Assembly: GCF_000313935.1 (NCBI RefSeq)
Contig: NZ_AMSS01000020.1
Span: 1-64,000, forward strand
Origin: Acinetobacter sp. WC-141
Lineage (GTDB): Bacteria; Pseudomonadota; Gammaproteobacteria; Pseudomonadales; Moraxellaceae
Direction of reading: 5' to 3'
DNA: 64,000 nucleotides
Under the pieces are notes generated by a model that was not told the origin of the DNA, did no database searches, and saw only the letters and a program-made list of their open reading frames with translations. This document shows positions 50,137 to 59,458 of the stretch, piece after piece. Made by a program: the position numbers and the translations under genes. Within the stretch, counting starts at the first letter, position 1; each line of letters opens with the position of its first letter.

Positions 50137-50913
50137 TTAGCTTTCAGCATCTTCATCTGTCGCTTCAGGGATTGAATCGACATCAAATTCTGGCTGTTGA
50201 TCAAGCGTAAAATGTAGACGTCCACCCATGACACTTGCAAGTTCTTCCAAACCTAATTTGTTAAGTGAAGAGAAAAGCTGAATGGAAAAATCAAGCTTCA
50301 TTTTTTTAAGTTGTTGTTTAACTTCAAGCAATACTTTATTTGCAGGACCACGATTAAGTTTGTCTGCTTTCGTTAAGAGTATATGAACAAATAGATGACG
50401 CGAATAAGCCCACTCTAGCATCATCATGTCAAAATGCTGTAGAGGATGGCGAATATCCATAAGTAAGACTAAGCCTTGTAAGCTTTTACGGTGAATTAGA
50501 TAGTTTTCTAATTCCTTTTGCCACACCTTTTTCATATCTTCAGGTACAGCTGCATAACCGTAACCTGGAAGGTCGACTAAACGCTGATCGGGGTTACCTA
50601 GACTAAAGAAGTTAATCATCTGAGTACGGCCAGGCTTTTTAGAAGCACGGGCAAGTTGTTTCTGATTAGTTAATGCATTAATCGCGCTAGACTTACCAGC
50701 ATTTGAGCGTCCTGCAAAAGCAATTTCGTAGCCACTATCTTCAACACAAAGTGCCAATTTCGGTGCACTCATTAGAAACTCAGCTTGGCGTAACCAGTTT
50801 AGAGATTGCACAGCATAGGCTGTGATCGCTGGATCTGGTGCTTTTTCATAGCTGATCTTTTGCTTGGGTGCGAGTCTGGCTTTGGTGTCTTTCGATTTTT
50901 CACTACGACGCAT
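50137..50913 (-). CDS. engB: Ribosome biogenesis GTPase YihA/EngB
   Basis: 258 residues. TRAFAC GTPase: G1 GRSNAGKSS, G3 DLPGYGYA, G4 TKADK. It is needed for 50S subunit assembly. It is longer than the E. coli protein of about 210 residues because of an N-terminal Lys/Arg-rich extension (SEKSKDTKARLAPKQK) and an acidic C-terminal tail. Confidence 0.95.
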   Translation of the reverse strand: MRRSEKSKDTKARLAPKQKISYEKAPDPAITAYAVQSLNWLRQAEFLMSAPKLALCVEDSGYEIAFAGRSNAGKSSAINALTNQKQLARASKKPGRTQMINFFSLGNPDQRLVDLPGYGYAAVPEDMKKVWQKELENYLIHRKSLQGLVLLMDIRHPLQHFDMMMLEWAYSRHLFVHILLTKADKLNRGPANKVLLEVKQQLKKMKLDFSIQLFSSLNKLGLEELASVMGGRLHFTLDQQPEFDVDSIPEATDEDAES

Positions 50914-51013
50914 AAAAAATAACTTTTTAAATGAGAGGGCTCGCGCCTAGTATAAAGGAGCTTGGGTATTCTTGCTAATTTTCAATAAATCAACTTATGA
51001 AAATCAATAGAAG

Positions 51014-51451
51014 TTAGATTTCTAAAAAGGCAATAGGGGAGTTAGCAGGAGCAGATTTTGATTGCTGCAAAACTTCTCCGAGTGTGTATTGGTCTAGGCT
51101 TTGATAAAAGCTCTCTAGAGCTTGATCTAAAATACCTTTTAAACCACAGTGACTGCGTAATACACAAGGTGGTGTATTGCACTCAACGATTTGATTGTCA
51201 CCTTGTAATATTCGAACAATTGAACCCAAATTGGAGTTAAGTGCATCTGGATTTAAGCGAATTCCACCGCCTTTTCCGCGAATGGTAATAATCCATTCTT
51301 GTTTGCCCATAAAGTGAACAACTTTAACCAGATGGTTTTGTGAAACATGCAAATCTTTCGCGATTTCTGCAATCGTGTAGGGTGCATCACTTGGGCGAGC
51401 AACATACATTAATATTCGTAATGCATAATCGGTAAATTTATTAAGCTGCAT
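51014..51451 (-). CDS. nsrR: Rrf2-family nitric-oxide sensor NsrR
   Basis: 145 residues. The winged HTH (about 1-60) starts MQLNKFTDYALRILMYVA, as in NsrR. Cys91, Cys96 and Cys102 (ECNTPPC then HC) have exactly the spacing and numbering of the E. coli NsrR [Fe-S] ligands. NO destroys the cluster and relieves repression. It lies 85 bp after the globin gene on the same strand, and the 23-bp palindrome before that gene is of NsrR type, so an autoregulated NO-responsive unit is inferred. ATG at 51451 with GGTGA close by. Confidence 0.93.
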   Translation of the reverse strand: MQLNKFTDYALRILMYVARPSDAPYTIAEIAKDLHVSQNHLVKVVHFMGKQEWIITIRGKGGGIRLNPDALNSNLGSIVRILQGDNQIVECNTPPCVLRSHCGLKGILDQALESFYQSLDQYTLGEVLQQSKSAPANSPIAFLEI

Positions 51452-51490
51452 GATCACCAAAAATGGAAGAGAAAAAGGATGATCATCTTA

Positions 51491-51522
51491 GCCTGAAAGT
51501 TTAAATAAGAAAACTTTCAGGC
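51491..51522 (-). promoter_or_regulatory. Intercistronic hairpin between the globin gene and nsrR
   Basis: Perfect 12-bp arms GCCTGAAAGTTT and AAACTTTCAGGC with an 8-base loop. No T run follows on the minus strand, so it is not a clear terminator; it may adjust mRNA stability or read-through into nsrR. Confidence 0.55.
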
Positions 51523-51536
51523 AAGAGGTTTTTACA

Positions 51537-52301
51537 TTACAGCGTTAAAGGAGCTGAAACCTGTACTTGATCGCCCACTCTATAATGTTCAAGCAAGATG
51601 TTTGAAACTGAAAATTCAGTATGGTTTTCTTCAGGTTGAACTTCAAAATGATATGAGTTGTTTTCTTGAGCTTCTGTAAATTTAAATGCTTTAGGTTGTT
51701 CAAGCTGCTCATTTGGAACTTGCACTTTAACAGAAATAAAAGCATTTGCAGGACTGGTTAGTACTTCTTCATGGTCAGTTGCTTTTAAGGTGAAACGTTT
51801 ACCAGATTCAAGAGGATCGATTTGTGTAATTTCAAATGAGCGCCAGCCTGCCCATCCACCTTTTAAGCTCTCAAGTTGCTCATATTTTTGTTTTTCAACG
51901 CCAATCAAGATATCTGCTAATTGTAGATAAGCTTGCTTCCACGCTTCGATAAGCTCTGATTCAAATGGAACATTGAGTACTTCACTAATTGAATGAAGTA
52001 GGTTGTCACCAACAATTGCATATTGATCAGGTTGAATATCCAAGCTCACATGTTTAGTAGTGATACGTTCAACAGCTTTGGCTAGAACAGTAGGGTTCTC
52101 AATATTTTCTGCATAAGCAAGAACTGCAGCTGCAAGCGCACGCGGCTGACGTAAGCTCGTTTGGTCATCTAAGTTAAAAACATTTTTTAATTCGGGATTG
52201 TTATTAAGCATACGCTTATAAAAGTAGGTGGTCAGCGTAACACCGTGTTCACGTAAAACCGGTACAGTAGATTTAACAAGTTCAATTTGTTGTGGAGTCA
52301 T
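51537..52301 (-). CDS. hmp: Shortened flavohaemoglobin (globin plus degenerate reductase barrel)
   Basis: 254 residues compared with about 396 for E. coli Hmp. The globin part (1-150) is intact: Tyr28 (B10), Phe42 (CD1), Gln52 (E7), proximal His84 and the Tyr94/Glu136 pair. Residues 155-254 align with the FAD-binding barrel (KGGWAGWRSFEI to VGDQVQVSAPL), but the FAD-binding R-x-Y-S segment is replaced by PKAFKF, and the whole NAD-binding domain is missing, with a stop directly after the barrel. It could still bind NO or O2, but needs an outside reductase for NO dioxygenation. Preceded by an NsrR-type operator. Confidence 0.85.
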   Translation of the reverse strand: MTPQQIELVKSTVPVLREHGVTLTTYFYKRMLNNNPELKNVFNLDDQTSLRQPRALAAAVLAYAENIENPTVLAKAVERITTKHVSLDIQPDQYAIVGDNLLHSISEVLNVPFESELIEAWKQAYLQLADILIGVEKQKYEQLESLKGGWAGWRSFEITQIDPLESGKRFTLKATDHEEVLTSPANAFISVKVQVPNEQLEQPKAFKFTEAQENNSYHFEVQPEENHTEFSVSNILLEHYRVGDQVQVSAPLTL

Positions 52302-52328
52302 GGCTAGACCTTATTTATCTGGCTATAT

Positions 52329-52351
52329 AAGATGTATTTAAAATACATCTT
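52329..52351. promoter_or_regulatory. NsrR-type operator before the globin gene
   Basis: A perfect palindrome AAGATGTATTT-A-AAATACATCTT. It agrees with the known NsrR consensus of ATG-yATTT-n-AAAT-rCAT form in proteobacteria. It overlaps the putative -10 of the globin promoter and lies 28 bp before the start codon, a repressor position. Confidence 0.82.
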
Positions 52352-52368
52352 TAAAAAAGTAATGGCAA
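52340..52368 (-). promoter_or_regulatory. Putative promoter of the globin-nsrR unit
   Basis: On the minus strand: TTGCCA, 17 bases, TATTTT. The -10 lies inside the NsrR-type palindrome, so a bound repressor would block RNA polymerase. Confidence 0.5.
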
Positions 52369-52446
52369 TAGCTTTTCGAGAAAAACCATAAAAAAATTAG
52401 GGAATATAAAATTCCCTAATTTAAAAGTGATATATAGTTAAGAAAG

Positions 52447-53994
52447 TTATTTGCCAAATAGTGAACCAAGCAGACCTCTCACTAATTTTTGACCTGTACT
52501 CCCGCCCAAACTTCGTGCCGCACTTTTTGCAAAAGTACCAACAATATCTTGCGTAAGCTTAGCTCGTTCACGTGCAGCTCGTTCTTCTTCTTTTAATTGT
52601 TCGCGTGCCAAGCGCTCTTGTTCCTTTGCTTGCTGTTTTGCTAAAGTTTCTTGCTCTTTTTCCTGCTGTTTAGCAAGTTCAGCACTTTGTTGTTGCTGTT
52701 CTCGTTCAGCGACTTTATTTTGTAGCATTTCATAGGCGCTATCACGATCTACAGCCTGTTCGTAAATGCCAGCAACAATACTTTGAGCAATAATGTTCTT
52801 TCGCTCTTCTGGTGTAATTGGGGTAAATGAAGAGTAAGGCGGCATCACCCAGCCACGTTCTACAATTTGTGGAGTACCTTGCTCATCTAGGCAGCTAATG
52901 AGTGCTTCACCAACACCAAGTTCAGTAATCGCTTCATCAACTTTAAAGTTTGGATTGGCTCGGAAAGTATCTGCTGCGGTTTTTACCGCTTTCTGATCTT
53001 TAGGGGTAAATGCGCGTAGGGCATGTTGAACGCGATTACCAAGTTGACCCAGAACACTTTCAGGTAAATCAAGTGGGTTTTGAGTAATAAAATAGATACC
53101 CACACCTTTAGAACGAATTAAACGAACAACTTGTTCAATTTTGTCTTGAAGTGCTTGGCTGGCATTGTCAAACAACAAGTGAGCTTCATCAAAGAAAAAC
53201 ACAAGTTTGGGTTTGTCTAAATCACCCACTTCTGGAAGCTGTTCAAATAGTTCTGAAAGCATCCATAAAAGGAAAGTGGCATATAGCTTAGGTGTATTCA
53301 TGAGCTTGTCAGCAGCAAGAATATTAATGTAGCCATGTCCATTTGCATCGGTTTGAATGAAATCTAAAATATTTAAAGCAGGTTCGCCAAAAAACTGCTC
53401 TCCGCCTTGATCGGCAAGAGCCAGCAAATTGCGCTGAATAGCACCTAGGCTTGCTGGAGATAAATTGCCATATTCGGCTTTGAACTCGGCTGCATGTTCA
53501 CTGACAAAAGTGATCATGGCTTTTAAATCTTTAAAGTCGACTAAAAGTAAACCTTGGTCATCTGCAATACGGAATACAGCAGAGAGCACACCCTCTTGTG
53601 TATCATTTAAATTGAGCATACGAGCCAATAAAATTGGCCCAATCTCAGAAATGGTGGTACGAATAGGATGGCCTTGTTGGCCGAACAAATCCCAAAAAAC
53701 GACAGGATTTGCTGCGAAAGGAACGCTATCAATCTGCAAAAGCTTGAGTCGTTCATTAAACTTATCAGAAGCTTCGCCTGCTTTTGCAAGGCTTGAAACA
53801 TCACCTTTTGCATCGGCAAGAAATACAGGAACGCCAATTCGAGAAAAACTCTCTGCTAAAACTTTCAAGGTAACTGTTTTACCTGTACCTGTAGCACCTG
53901 CAATTAGTCCATGACGATTGGCAAACTGGGAAAGCAAAACAATTTCTTTTGATGTGTCATTAATATTTTTAGCAATAACAATCGGTGTACCCAT
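52447..53994 (-). CDS. HerA/YjgR-type ATPase (DUF853)
   Basis: 515 residues. FtsK-HerA superfamily ATPase: Walker [13 protein letters not shown], Walker [15 protein letters not shown], and a sensor-like [13 protein letters not shown] Gln/Glu/Lys-rich coiled coil (about 425-490, many EQ and KQ pairs) precedes a Gly-rich C-terminus. YjgR proteins are common but uncharacterised. Here no nuclease gene such as nurA is adjacent, so it is not a classical HerA-NurA pair. Single gene. Confidence 0.9.
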   Translation of the reverse strand: MGTPIVIAKNINDTSKEIVLLSQFANRHGLIAGATGTGKTVTLKVLAESFSRIGVPVFLADAKGDVSSLAKAGEASDKFNERLKLLQIDSVPFAANPVVFWDLFGQQGHPIRTTISEIGPILLARMLNLNDTQEGVLSAVFRIADDQGLLLVDFKDLKAMITFVSEHAAEFKAEYGNLSPASLGAIQRNLLALADQGGEQFFGEPALNILDFIQTDANGHGYINILAADKLMNTPKLYATFLLWMLSELFEQLPEVGDLDKPKLVFFFDEAHLLFDNASQALQDKIEQVVRLIRSKGVGIYFITQNPLDLPESVLGQLGNRVQHALRAFTPKDQKAVKTAADTFRANPNFKVDEAITELGVGEALISCLDEQGTPQIVERGWVMPPYSSFTPITPEERKNIIAQSIVAGIYEQAVDRDSAYEMLQNKVAEREQQQQSAELAKQQEKEQETLAKQQAKEQERLAREQLKEEERAARERAKLTQDIVGTFAKSAARSLGGSTGQKLVRGLLGSLFGK

Positions 53995-54036
53995 ATATTT
54001 TTATCCTTTGGTTCGAGCCACTATAATGTTGTCGTT

Positions 54037-55239
54037 TTACAGCTGTTTCAGTGCATTTTCGATATCTTGAATTAAATCTTGCGGATCTTCTAGTCCTATA
54101 CAGAAGCGAACCAATAATCCTTGTTGTAAATGTGTATTCTCAAGTTTTCGCATCATTTTTAAATCATATAGCATGATTAGACTAACTGGTCCCCCCCAGC
54201 TAAAACCAAGTTTAAATAACTCTAATGCATCGCAGAAACGACGTACTGCTGTAATGTCATAATCCGGTTTAAAAATAACACTGACTAAGCCAGCACTTTG
54301 ACCGCTTGCGCAGATCTCTTGCCAATATTGGTGGCCTGGGGCGCTCTCATCACTTGGGTGTAGAACTTGTGAAAATTGAGGTTGGCCTTTTAGCCATTTA
54401 AGTAAAGTTTGAGCATTGGTTGACTGTTGTTTATAACGTAAAGACATATGAGCCAGACTACGTTGGACTTGAGCTGCATCGTCTCCAGAGACTGCAATAC
54501 CTAAAATGGCATGTGTACGGAACAGGCGATGATGAAGTTTCTCATCACGAGTTACAATGCTGCCCATTAATATGTCACCGCCACCGCTCGGATATTTGGT
54601 GAGTGCATGGACGGTTAAGTCGACTGATAGATGTTCATCAGAAAAATCAAAAGCATTAAATGCTAACCCAGCTCCCCAAGTGTTATCTAGGGCTGTTAAT
54701 ACACCGTGTTTTTTGGCTTTTTTGACTAGACTCTTAAGATCAGGAAATTCTAGAGTAACTGAGCCTGCTGCCTCTAACCACAATAGTTTGCTTCTTTCGG
54801 TTGGTTGAAAGCTTGAAGCGTCAATAGGATTGTACACTTTGACAATAACGCCATATTGATTTTGCAGATGATTTAAATGCTCAAGGTTTGGTCCATAAAT
54901 GTTGTCTGGTACCCATACTTCATCATTCGTGCTTAAAAATGCTGAGTTCACAACATTAATTGCTGATAAACCACTCGGTGCAAGCAAACAACGCAATCCA
55001 CCTTCAATTTGCGCAATATTGTCACCTAAGGTGAAGGTTGTGGGGGTACCATGCGTCCCATAGCTATAGTCATAAGGGTCAGTCCAATGGCGATCAAAAA
55101 GGTGCGAAGTTGATTTAAAAATAATAGTTGATGCACGAAATAAGGGTGGTTGCACTGTTTCGATAAATTGCGGAGCCTTTCTTTGTGCATGAATGAGGCG
55201 AGTCTGGAAGTCGTTATGCTTTTTCATAGTGCGTTGCAT
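54037..55239 (-). CDS. metC: Cystathionine beta-lyase
   Basis: 400 residues of the Cys/Met metabolism PLP family (fold type I). The PLP lysine lies in HALTKYPSGGGDILMG, and the DNTWGAGLAFNAF segment contains the Asp that pairs with the pyridine nitrogen. It cleaves cystathionine to homocysteine, pyruvate and ammonia. MetC is preferred to MetB or MetZ from WGGPVSLIMLYDL and the overall sequence, but these paralogues overlap. An ATG four codons downstream is an alternative start. Confidence 0.9.
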   Translation of the reverse strand: MQRTMKKHNDFQTRLIHAQRKAPQFIETVQPPLFRASTIIFKSTSHLFDRHWTDPYDYSYGTHGTPTTFTLGDNIAQIEGGLRCLLAPSGLSAINVVNSAFLSTNDEVWVPDNIYGPNLEHLNHLQNQYGVIVKVYNPIDASSFQPTERSKLLWLEAAGSVTLEFPDLKSLVKKAKKHGVLTALDNTWGAGLAFNAFDFSDEHLSVDLTVHALTKYPSGGGDILMGSIVTRDEKLHHRLFRTHAILGIAVSGDDAAQVQRSLAHMSLRYKQQSTNAQTLLKWLKGQPQFSQVLHPSDESAPGHQYWQEICASGQSAGLVSVIFKPDYDITAVRRFCDALELFKLGFSWGGPVSLIMLYDLKMMRKLENTHLQQGLLVRFCIGLEDPQDLIQDIENALKQL

Positions 55240-55395
55240 TTTAGATAATAAAGTTAGATTAAGAGAAATTTATATTCTTCGCTAGATTTACGAAGTTTTA
55301 TAAGACGTTTCGTTACAGTAGACCCATAAAATAAAAACTTGGCTTTATTTTTGCAAAGACCACTACAACATTCTAACAACAATAGGTTTAAGCGC

Positions 55396-56130
55396 ATGAA
55401 GTCGCATTTACGTGTTCACTATTTTCAACATATCGCGGGTGAGGGATTTGGAAGTTGTTACTCATTTTTAAAAGCCCACCACGCCACCATTAGCTCTACG
55501 GAGTTTTTTGCACTTCCAGTTGATCGATCACTTGAAATAGAAGCCTTGCCCAGAATCGAAGAGGTTGATTTATTATTGGTCATGGGTGGAACCATGAGTG
55601 TAAATGATGAGGCAAATTTTCCATGGCTAAAGATAGAGAAAAGGTGGTTACGCCGTTATTTAGCAGCAGGAAAGCCGGCTATTGGTCTTTGTTTGGGCGG
55701 GCAGTTAATTGCTAATGCGTTAGGGGCCGCGGTGAGCCGTAATCGCTATCAGGAACTTGGATGGTCAACGGTTCAGAGGGTGGCAAATTTACCTCAAGAA
55801 AGCTTTCCGTTACCTGAAAAGATAAAGGTTATGCAGTGGCATAGTGAGACATTTGAAATACCTAAAGGCGCTATACACTTAGCTGAAAGTCAAGCTTGTC
55901 GCAATCAAATGTATCAGATTGGAAAAAATGTGTTGGGTTTTCAGTTCCATCCGGAGATGACACCAGCAACTTTAGCACTACTCCTTGAAGATGAAGAAAA
56001 ATTGTCTGTTTTTGATGGAGAAGGAGAATATGTTCAATCTACCAATGAACTACAGTATTCAGAAGCACAAAAATTTGAGCAAGGTAATCAACTCCTCAAT
56101 AAAGCGATTGAATTTGTAATAAATGCCTAG
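55396..56130 (+). CDS. Class I glutamine amidotransferase-like protein
   Basis: 244 residues. Triad: nucleophile Cys in AIGLCLGGQLIA, His and Glu in FQFHPEMTPA. Typical of stand-alone GMP-synthase-like amidotransferases; no synthetase domain and no partner gene nearby. ATG at 55396 (AGG at 9 bases) is preferred over an ATG 57 bases upstream. Substrate unknown. Confidence 0.88.
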   Translation: MKSHLRVHYFQHIAGEGFGSCYSFLKAHHATISSTEFFALPVDRSLEIEALPRIEEVDLLLVMGGTMSVNDEANFPWLKIEKRWLRRYLAAGKPAIGLCLGGQLIANALGAAVSRNRYQELGWSTVQRVANLPQESFPLPEKIKVMQWHSETFEIPKGAIHLAESQACRNQMYQIGKNVLGFQFHPEMTPATLALLLEDEEKLSVFDGEGEYVQSTNELQYSEAQKFEQGNQLLNKAIEFVINA

Positions 56131-56186
56131 ATGAACTTTGAATGCTCGGTTAAAGCAGGTTTTATAGAGAAAATAGAAAAAGAGAA

Positions 56187-56215
56187 TTGCATAAGACTTA
56201 AACAATCGTTATAAT
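56187..56215 (+). promoter_or_regulatory. Promoter of the S10 ribosomal protein operon
   Basis: TTGCAT, 17 bases, TATAAT. The start of transcription would be near 56222, giving a leader of about 160 nt before rpsJ. Confidence 0.65.
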
Positions 56216-56221
56216 GGGCGA

Positions 56222-56347
56222 CCCTCAAAAGGAGGGGCATTTGCTGCGAAGAAAGTGGTAAATGTGCATTACAGTCGTGGCATCGATCATGACCTTAGTG
56301 ATTTTCACTGCCTTTGACACTTACCGATAGGTGAGATGCGTCAAGGG
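56222..56347 (+). promoter_or_regulatory. Structured leader before rpsJ
   Basis: Three hairpins: CCCTC/GAGGG (56222-56226, 56232-56236); AGTG/CACT (56297-56308); and a larger one pairing CCTTTGAC with GTCAAGGG (56311-56318, 56340-56347) around CTTACC/GGTGAG. Its length resembles the E. coli S10 leader of 172 nt, through which L4 represses the operon; equivalence is inferred, not shown. Confidence 0.5.
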
Positions 56348-56382
56348 TGATTCTTTATATGTTTGGCTTGGAGTTTACTGGT

Positions 56383-56694
56383 ATGTCTAACCAGAGAATT
56401 CGTATCCGTTTGAAGTCTTTTGATCATCGTCTGATTGATCAATCTGCTCAAGAGATCGTAGAAACCGCTAAGCGTACTGGCGCACAAGTTTGTGGTCCAA
56501 TTCCGATGCCTACTCGCATCGAACGCTTCAACGTTCTTACTTCACCGCACGTTAACAAAGATGCGCGTGACCAGTACGAAATCCGCACCTATAAACGTTT
56601 GATCGATATCGTTCAACCTACAGATAAAACTGTTGATGCATTGATGAAATTAGATCTTGCGGCTGGTGTTGATGTTCAGATCGCTTTGGGTTAA
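56383..56694 (+). CDS. rpsJ: 30S ribosomal protein S10
   Basis: 103 residues, the exact usual length, starting [19 protein letters not shown]. First gene of the S10 operon. In E. coli it is also NusE, an antitermination factor. The ATG at 56383 follows GGAG at 8 bases; the frame is open further upstream but without a family match. Confidence 0.98.
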
Positions 56695-56752
56695 GGCTTT
56701 CGGTTGATTAACTTTCAAGTTAATTAGGCCGCTTTTTTAGAGGTTTATGCAC

Positions 56753-57391
56753 ATGGCTATTGGTTTAGTCGGTCGCAAATGTGGTATGACTCGCATCTTT
56801 ACAGATGCAGGTGTTTCTGTACCTGTTACAGTCATCGAAGTCGATCCAAACCGCATTACGCAAATCAAAACACTTGAAACTGATGGTTATCAAGCAGTTC
56901 AAGTAACTACTGGTGAACGTCGCGAATCTCGCGTAACTAACGCTCAGAAGGGCCACTTTGCGAAAGCTGGTGTTGCTGCTGGTCGTTTAGTTAAAGAGTT
57001 CCGTGTTACTGAAGCTGAGCTTGAAGGTCGTGAAGTTGGCGGTACTATTGGTGTTGATTTGTTCACAGTTGGTCAAGTAGTTGACGTAACTGGTCAATCA
57101 AAAGGTAAAGGTTTCCAAGGTGGTGTTAAACGTTGGAACTTCCGTACCCAAGACGCTACTCACGGTAACTCAGTTTCTCACCGTGTATTAGGTTCTACAG
57201 GTCAAAACCAAACTCCTGGTCGCGTGTTCAAAGGCAAAAAAATGGCTGGTCACTTAGGTGATGAACGCGTAACAGTACAAGGTCTTGAAATCGTATCTAT
57301 TGACGCTGAACGTTCTGTTTTAGTTGTTAAAGGTGCAATTCCTGGTTCAACTGGCGGTGACGTGATTGTACGTCCTACCATCAAGGCCTGA
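56753..57391 (+). CDS. rplC: 50S ribosomal protein L3
   Basis: 212 residues starting [20 protein letters not shown]. It nucleates early assembly of the large subunit. The loop near the peptidyl-transferase centre includes the NQTPGR region (Gln methylated by PrmB in E. coli). The ATG at 56753 fits GAGG better than the one six bases earlier. A small 8-bp dyad (56707-56724) lies in the rpsJ-rplC gap. Confidence 0.98.
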   Translation: MAIGLVGRKCGMTRIFTDAGVSVPVTVIEVDPNRITQIKTLETDGYQAVQVTTGERRESRVTNAQKGHFAKAGVAAGRLVKEFRVTEAELEGREVGGTIGVDLFTVGQVVDVTGQSKGKGFQGGVKRWNFRTQDATHGNSVSHRVLGSTGQNQTPGRVFKGKKMAGHLGDERVTVQGLEIVSIDAERSVLVVKGAIPGSTGGDVIVRPTIKA

Positions 57392-57402
57392 GGGGAAATA
57401 CC

Positions 57403-58005
57403 GTGAATTTGAAAACTGTTTCCGGCTCTGCTGTTGAATTGTCTGAAGTTGCTTTCGGACGTGAATTTAACGAAGCTCTTGTACACCAAGTTGTTACTGC
57501 TTACTTAGCAGGTGGTCGTCAAGGTACTCGTGCTCAGAAGTCACGTGCAGACGTTTCTGGCGGTGGTAAAAAACCATTCCGTCAAAAAGGTACTGGTCGT
57601 GCTCGTGCGGGTTCTACTCGTAGCCCTATCTGGGTTGGTGGCGGTAAAACTTTTGCTGCTCGTCCACAAGATTGGTCTCAAAAAGTAAACCGCAAAATGT
57701 ACCGCGGTGCAATGCAATGTATCTTAGCTGAACTTGTTCGCCAAGATCGTCTTGTATTAGTTGAAGAGTTTGCTATTACAGCTCCAAAAACTAAAGAATT
57801 GCTTGCTAAGCTTGGCGATTTAAATGCCGCTCGTGCATTGATCGTTACTGAAGCTGTAGATGAGAACTTATATCTTGCAGCACGCAACCTTCCACATGTA
57901 GATGTGGTGGATGCAACTGCAATCGATCCTGTAAGCTTGATCGCGTTTGATAAAGTTGTGATGTCTGTAGCTGCTGCTAAGAAAATTGAGGTAGAACTCG
58001 GATGA
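57403..58005 (+). CDS. rplD: 50S ribosomal protein L4
   Basis: 200 residues starting at GTG after GAGGGGAAA. The family loop [23 protein letters not shown] reaches the exit tunnel. In E. coli free L4 represses its own operon through the S10 leader. Overlaps rplW by four bases (ATGA). Confidence 0.97.
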   Translation: MNLKTVSGSAVELSEVAFGREFNEALVHQVVTAYLAGGRQGTRAQKSRADVSGGGKKPFRQKGTGRARAGSTRSPIWVGGGKTFAARPQDWSQKVNRKMYRGAMQCILAELVRQDRLVLVEEFAITAPKTKELLAKLGDLNAARALIVTEAVDENLYLAARNLPHVDVVDATAIDPVSLIAFDKVVMSVAAAKKIEVELG

Positions 58006-58322
58006 ACAACGAACGTATCTATCAAGTCCTTAAAGGACCAGTCTTCTCAGAAAAGGCACAAGTTTTAGGTGATACTGTTGGCGTTCAAGTATTTAAAGTA
58101 GATATCAATGCTACTAAACTTGAAGTCAAAAAAGCAGTTGAAAAACTTTTTGGTGTAGAAGTTGTTAAAGTTAACACTACTATTACTAAAGGTAAAACTA
58201 AGCGCTTTGGTAAAACATTAGGACGTCGTTCTGATGTTAAAAAAGCATACGTCACCCTGAAAGCCGGCCAAGATGTTGAAATGGCTGACTTGGGCGATAC
58301 CGCTGAAAGCGCAGCGGAATAA
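58002..58322 (+). CDS. rplW: 50S ribosomal protein L23
   Basis: 106 residues. It forms part of the tunnel exit and docks trigger factor and SRP. Typical segment [17 protein letters not shown] and the [12 protein letters not shown] basic loop. Translationally coupled to rplD by overlap. Confidence 0.97.
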   Translation: MNNERIYQVLKGPVFSEKAQVLGDTVGVQVFKVDINATKLEVKKAVEKLFGVEVVKVNTTITKGKTKRFGKTLGRRSDVKKAYVTLKAGQDVEMADLGDTAESAAE

Positions 58323-58333
58323 GGACGAAAATT

Positions 58334-59158
58334 ATGCCGATTCAAAAATGTAAGCCAACGTCTCCAGGACGTCGCTTTGTAGAGAAAGTGGTTCATGATC
58401 ACCTTCACAAAGGCGCGCCTTACTCACCGTTGGTTGAAGCAAAAAAACGTACTGGTGGTCGTAATAATAACGGTCACATTACAACTCGTCACGTTGGTGG
58501 TGGTCATAAGCAACACTATCGTATCGTTGACTTTAAGCGTAACAAAGACAGCATTCCAGCTGTTGTAGAGCGCATTGAATACGATCCTAACCGTACAGCA
58601 CATATTGCTTTGTTGAAATATGCTGATGGTGAGCGTCGTTATATCATTGCACCTAAAGGCTTACGTGCTGGCGATAAAGTACAATCTGGTAACGATGCTC
58701 CAATTCGTCCAGGTAACTGCTTGCCACTTCGTAACATGCCGATCGGTTCTACACTTCATAACGTTGAACTTAAAATTGGTAAGGGTGCGCAATTAGCGCG
58801 TTCTGCTGGTGCTTCTGTTCAGTTGTTGGGTCGTGATGGTTCTTACGCGATTGTTCGTCTTCGTTCAGGCGAAATGCGTAAAATTCATGTTGAATGCCGC
58901 GCTGTAATTGGTGAAGTTTCTAACCAAGAAAACAACCTTCGTTCATTGGGTAAAGCTGGTGCTGCGCGCTGGCGTGGTGTTCGTCCTACCGTACGTGGTA
59001 TGGCGATGAACCCAGTTGATCACCCGCACGGTGGTGGTGAAGGGCGTAATAAAGGTATTCAACCTGTAAGCCCATGGGGTCAAAAAGCTAAAGGGTACAA
59101 GACACGTACCAATAAGCGTACGACTAAGATGATTATTCGCGACCGTCGCGTCAAGTAA
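58334..59158 (+). CDS. rplB: 50S ribosomal protein L2
   Basis: 274 residues. Needed for subunit joining and peptidyl transfer. The conserved His is in [14 protein letters not shown], and the C-terminus [11 protein letters not shown] is typical. Follows rplW after 11 bp. Confidence 0.98.
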   Translation: MPIQKCKPTSPGRRFVEKVVHDHLHKGAPYSPLVEAKKRTGGRNNNGHITTRHVGGGHKQHYRIVDFKRNKDSIPAVVERIEYDPNRTAHIALLKYADGERRYIIAPKGLRAGDKVQSGNDAPIRPGNCLPLRNMPIGSTLHNVELKIGKGAQLARSAGASVQLLGRDGSYAIVRLRSGEMRKIHVECRAVIGEVSNQENNLRSLGKAGAARWRGVRPTVRGMAMNPVDHPHGGGEGRNKGIQPVSPWGQKAKGYKTRTNKRTTKMIIRDRRVK

Positions 59159-59171
59159 AGGAATCTGACTA

Positions 59172-59447
59172 ATGCCTCGTTCTCTGAAAAAAGGCCCATT
59201 CGTCGATGCGCACTTGTTCGCTAAGGTTGAAGCGGCTGTTGCTAGTAACTCTCGCAAGCCGATTAAAACTTGGTCTCGTCGTTCGATGATCCTTCCAGAT
59301 TTTGTTGGTTTAACAATTTCTGTTCATAATGGTCGTAATCACGTTCCAGTAATTGTTACTGAGCATATGGTTGGTCATAAACTCGGTGAATTCGCGCCAA
59401 CTCGTACCTATCGTGGTCACGGTGTTGACAAGAAGTCTAAACGTTAA
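59172..59447 (+). CDS. rpsS: 30S ribosomal protein S19
   Basis: 91 residues starting [15 protein letters not shown]. Binds 16S rRNA at the head with S13. Usual length and order between rplB and rplV. Confidence 0.98.
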
Positions 59448-59458
59448 TAGGTGTCATG

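Noticed and set aside
52447..53994. HerA-like ATPase as part of an anti-phage defence system
   Set aside because: There is no nuclease, SIR2 or other defence partner beside it; its neighbours are housekeeping genes, and it matches the widespread solitary YjgR type.
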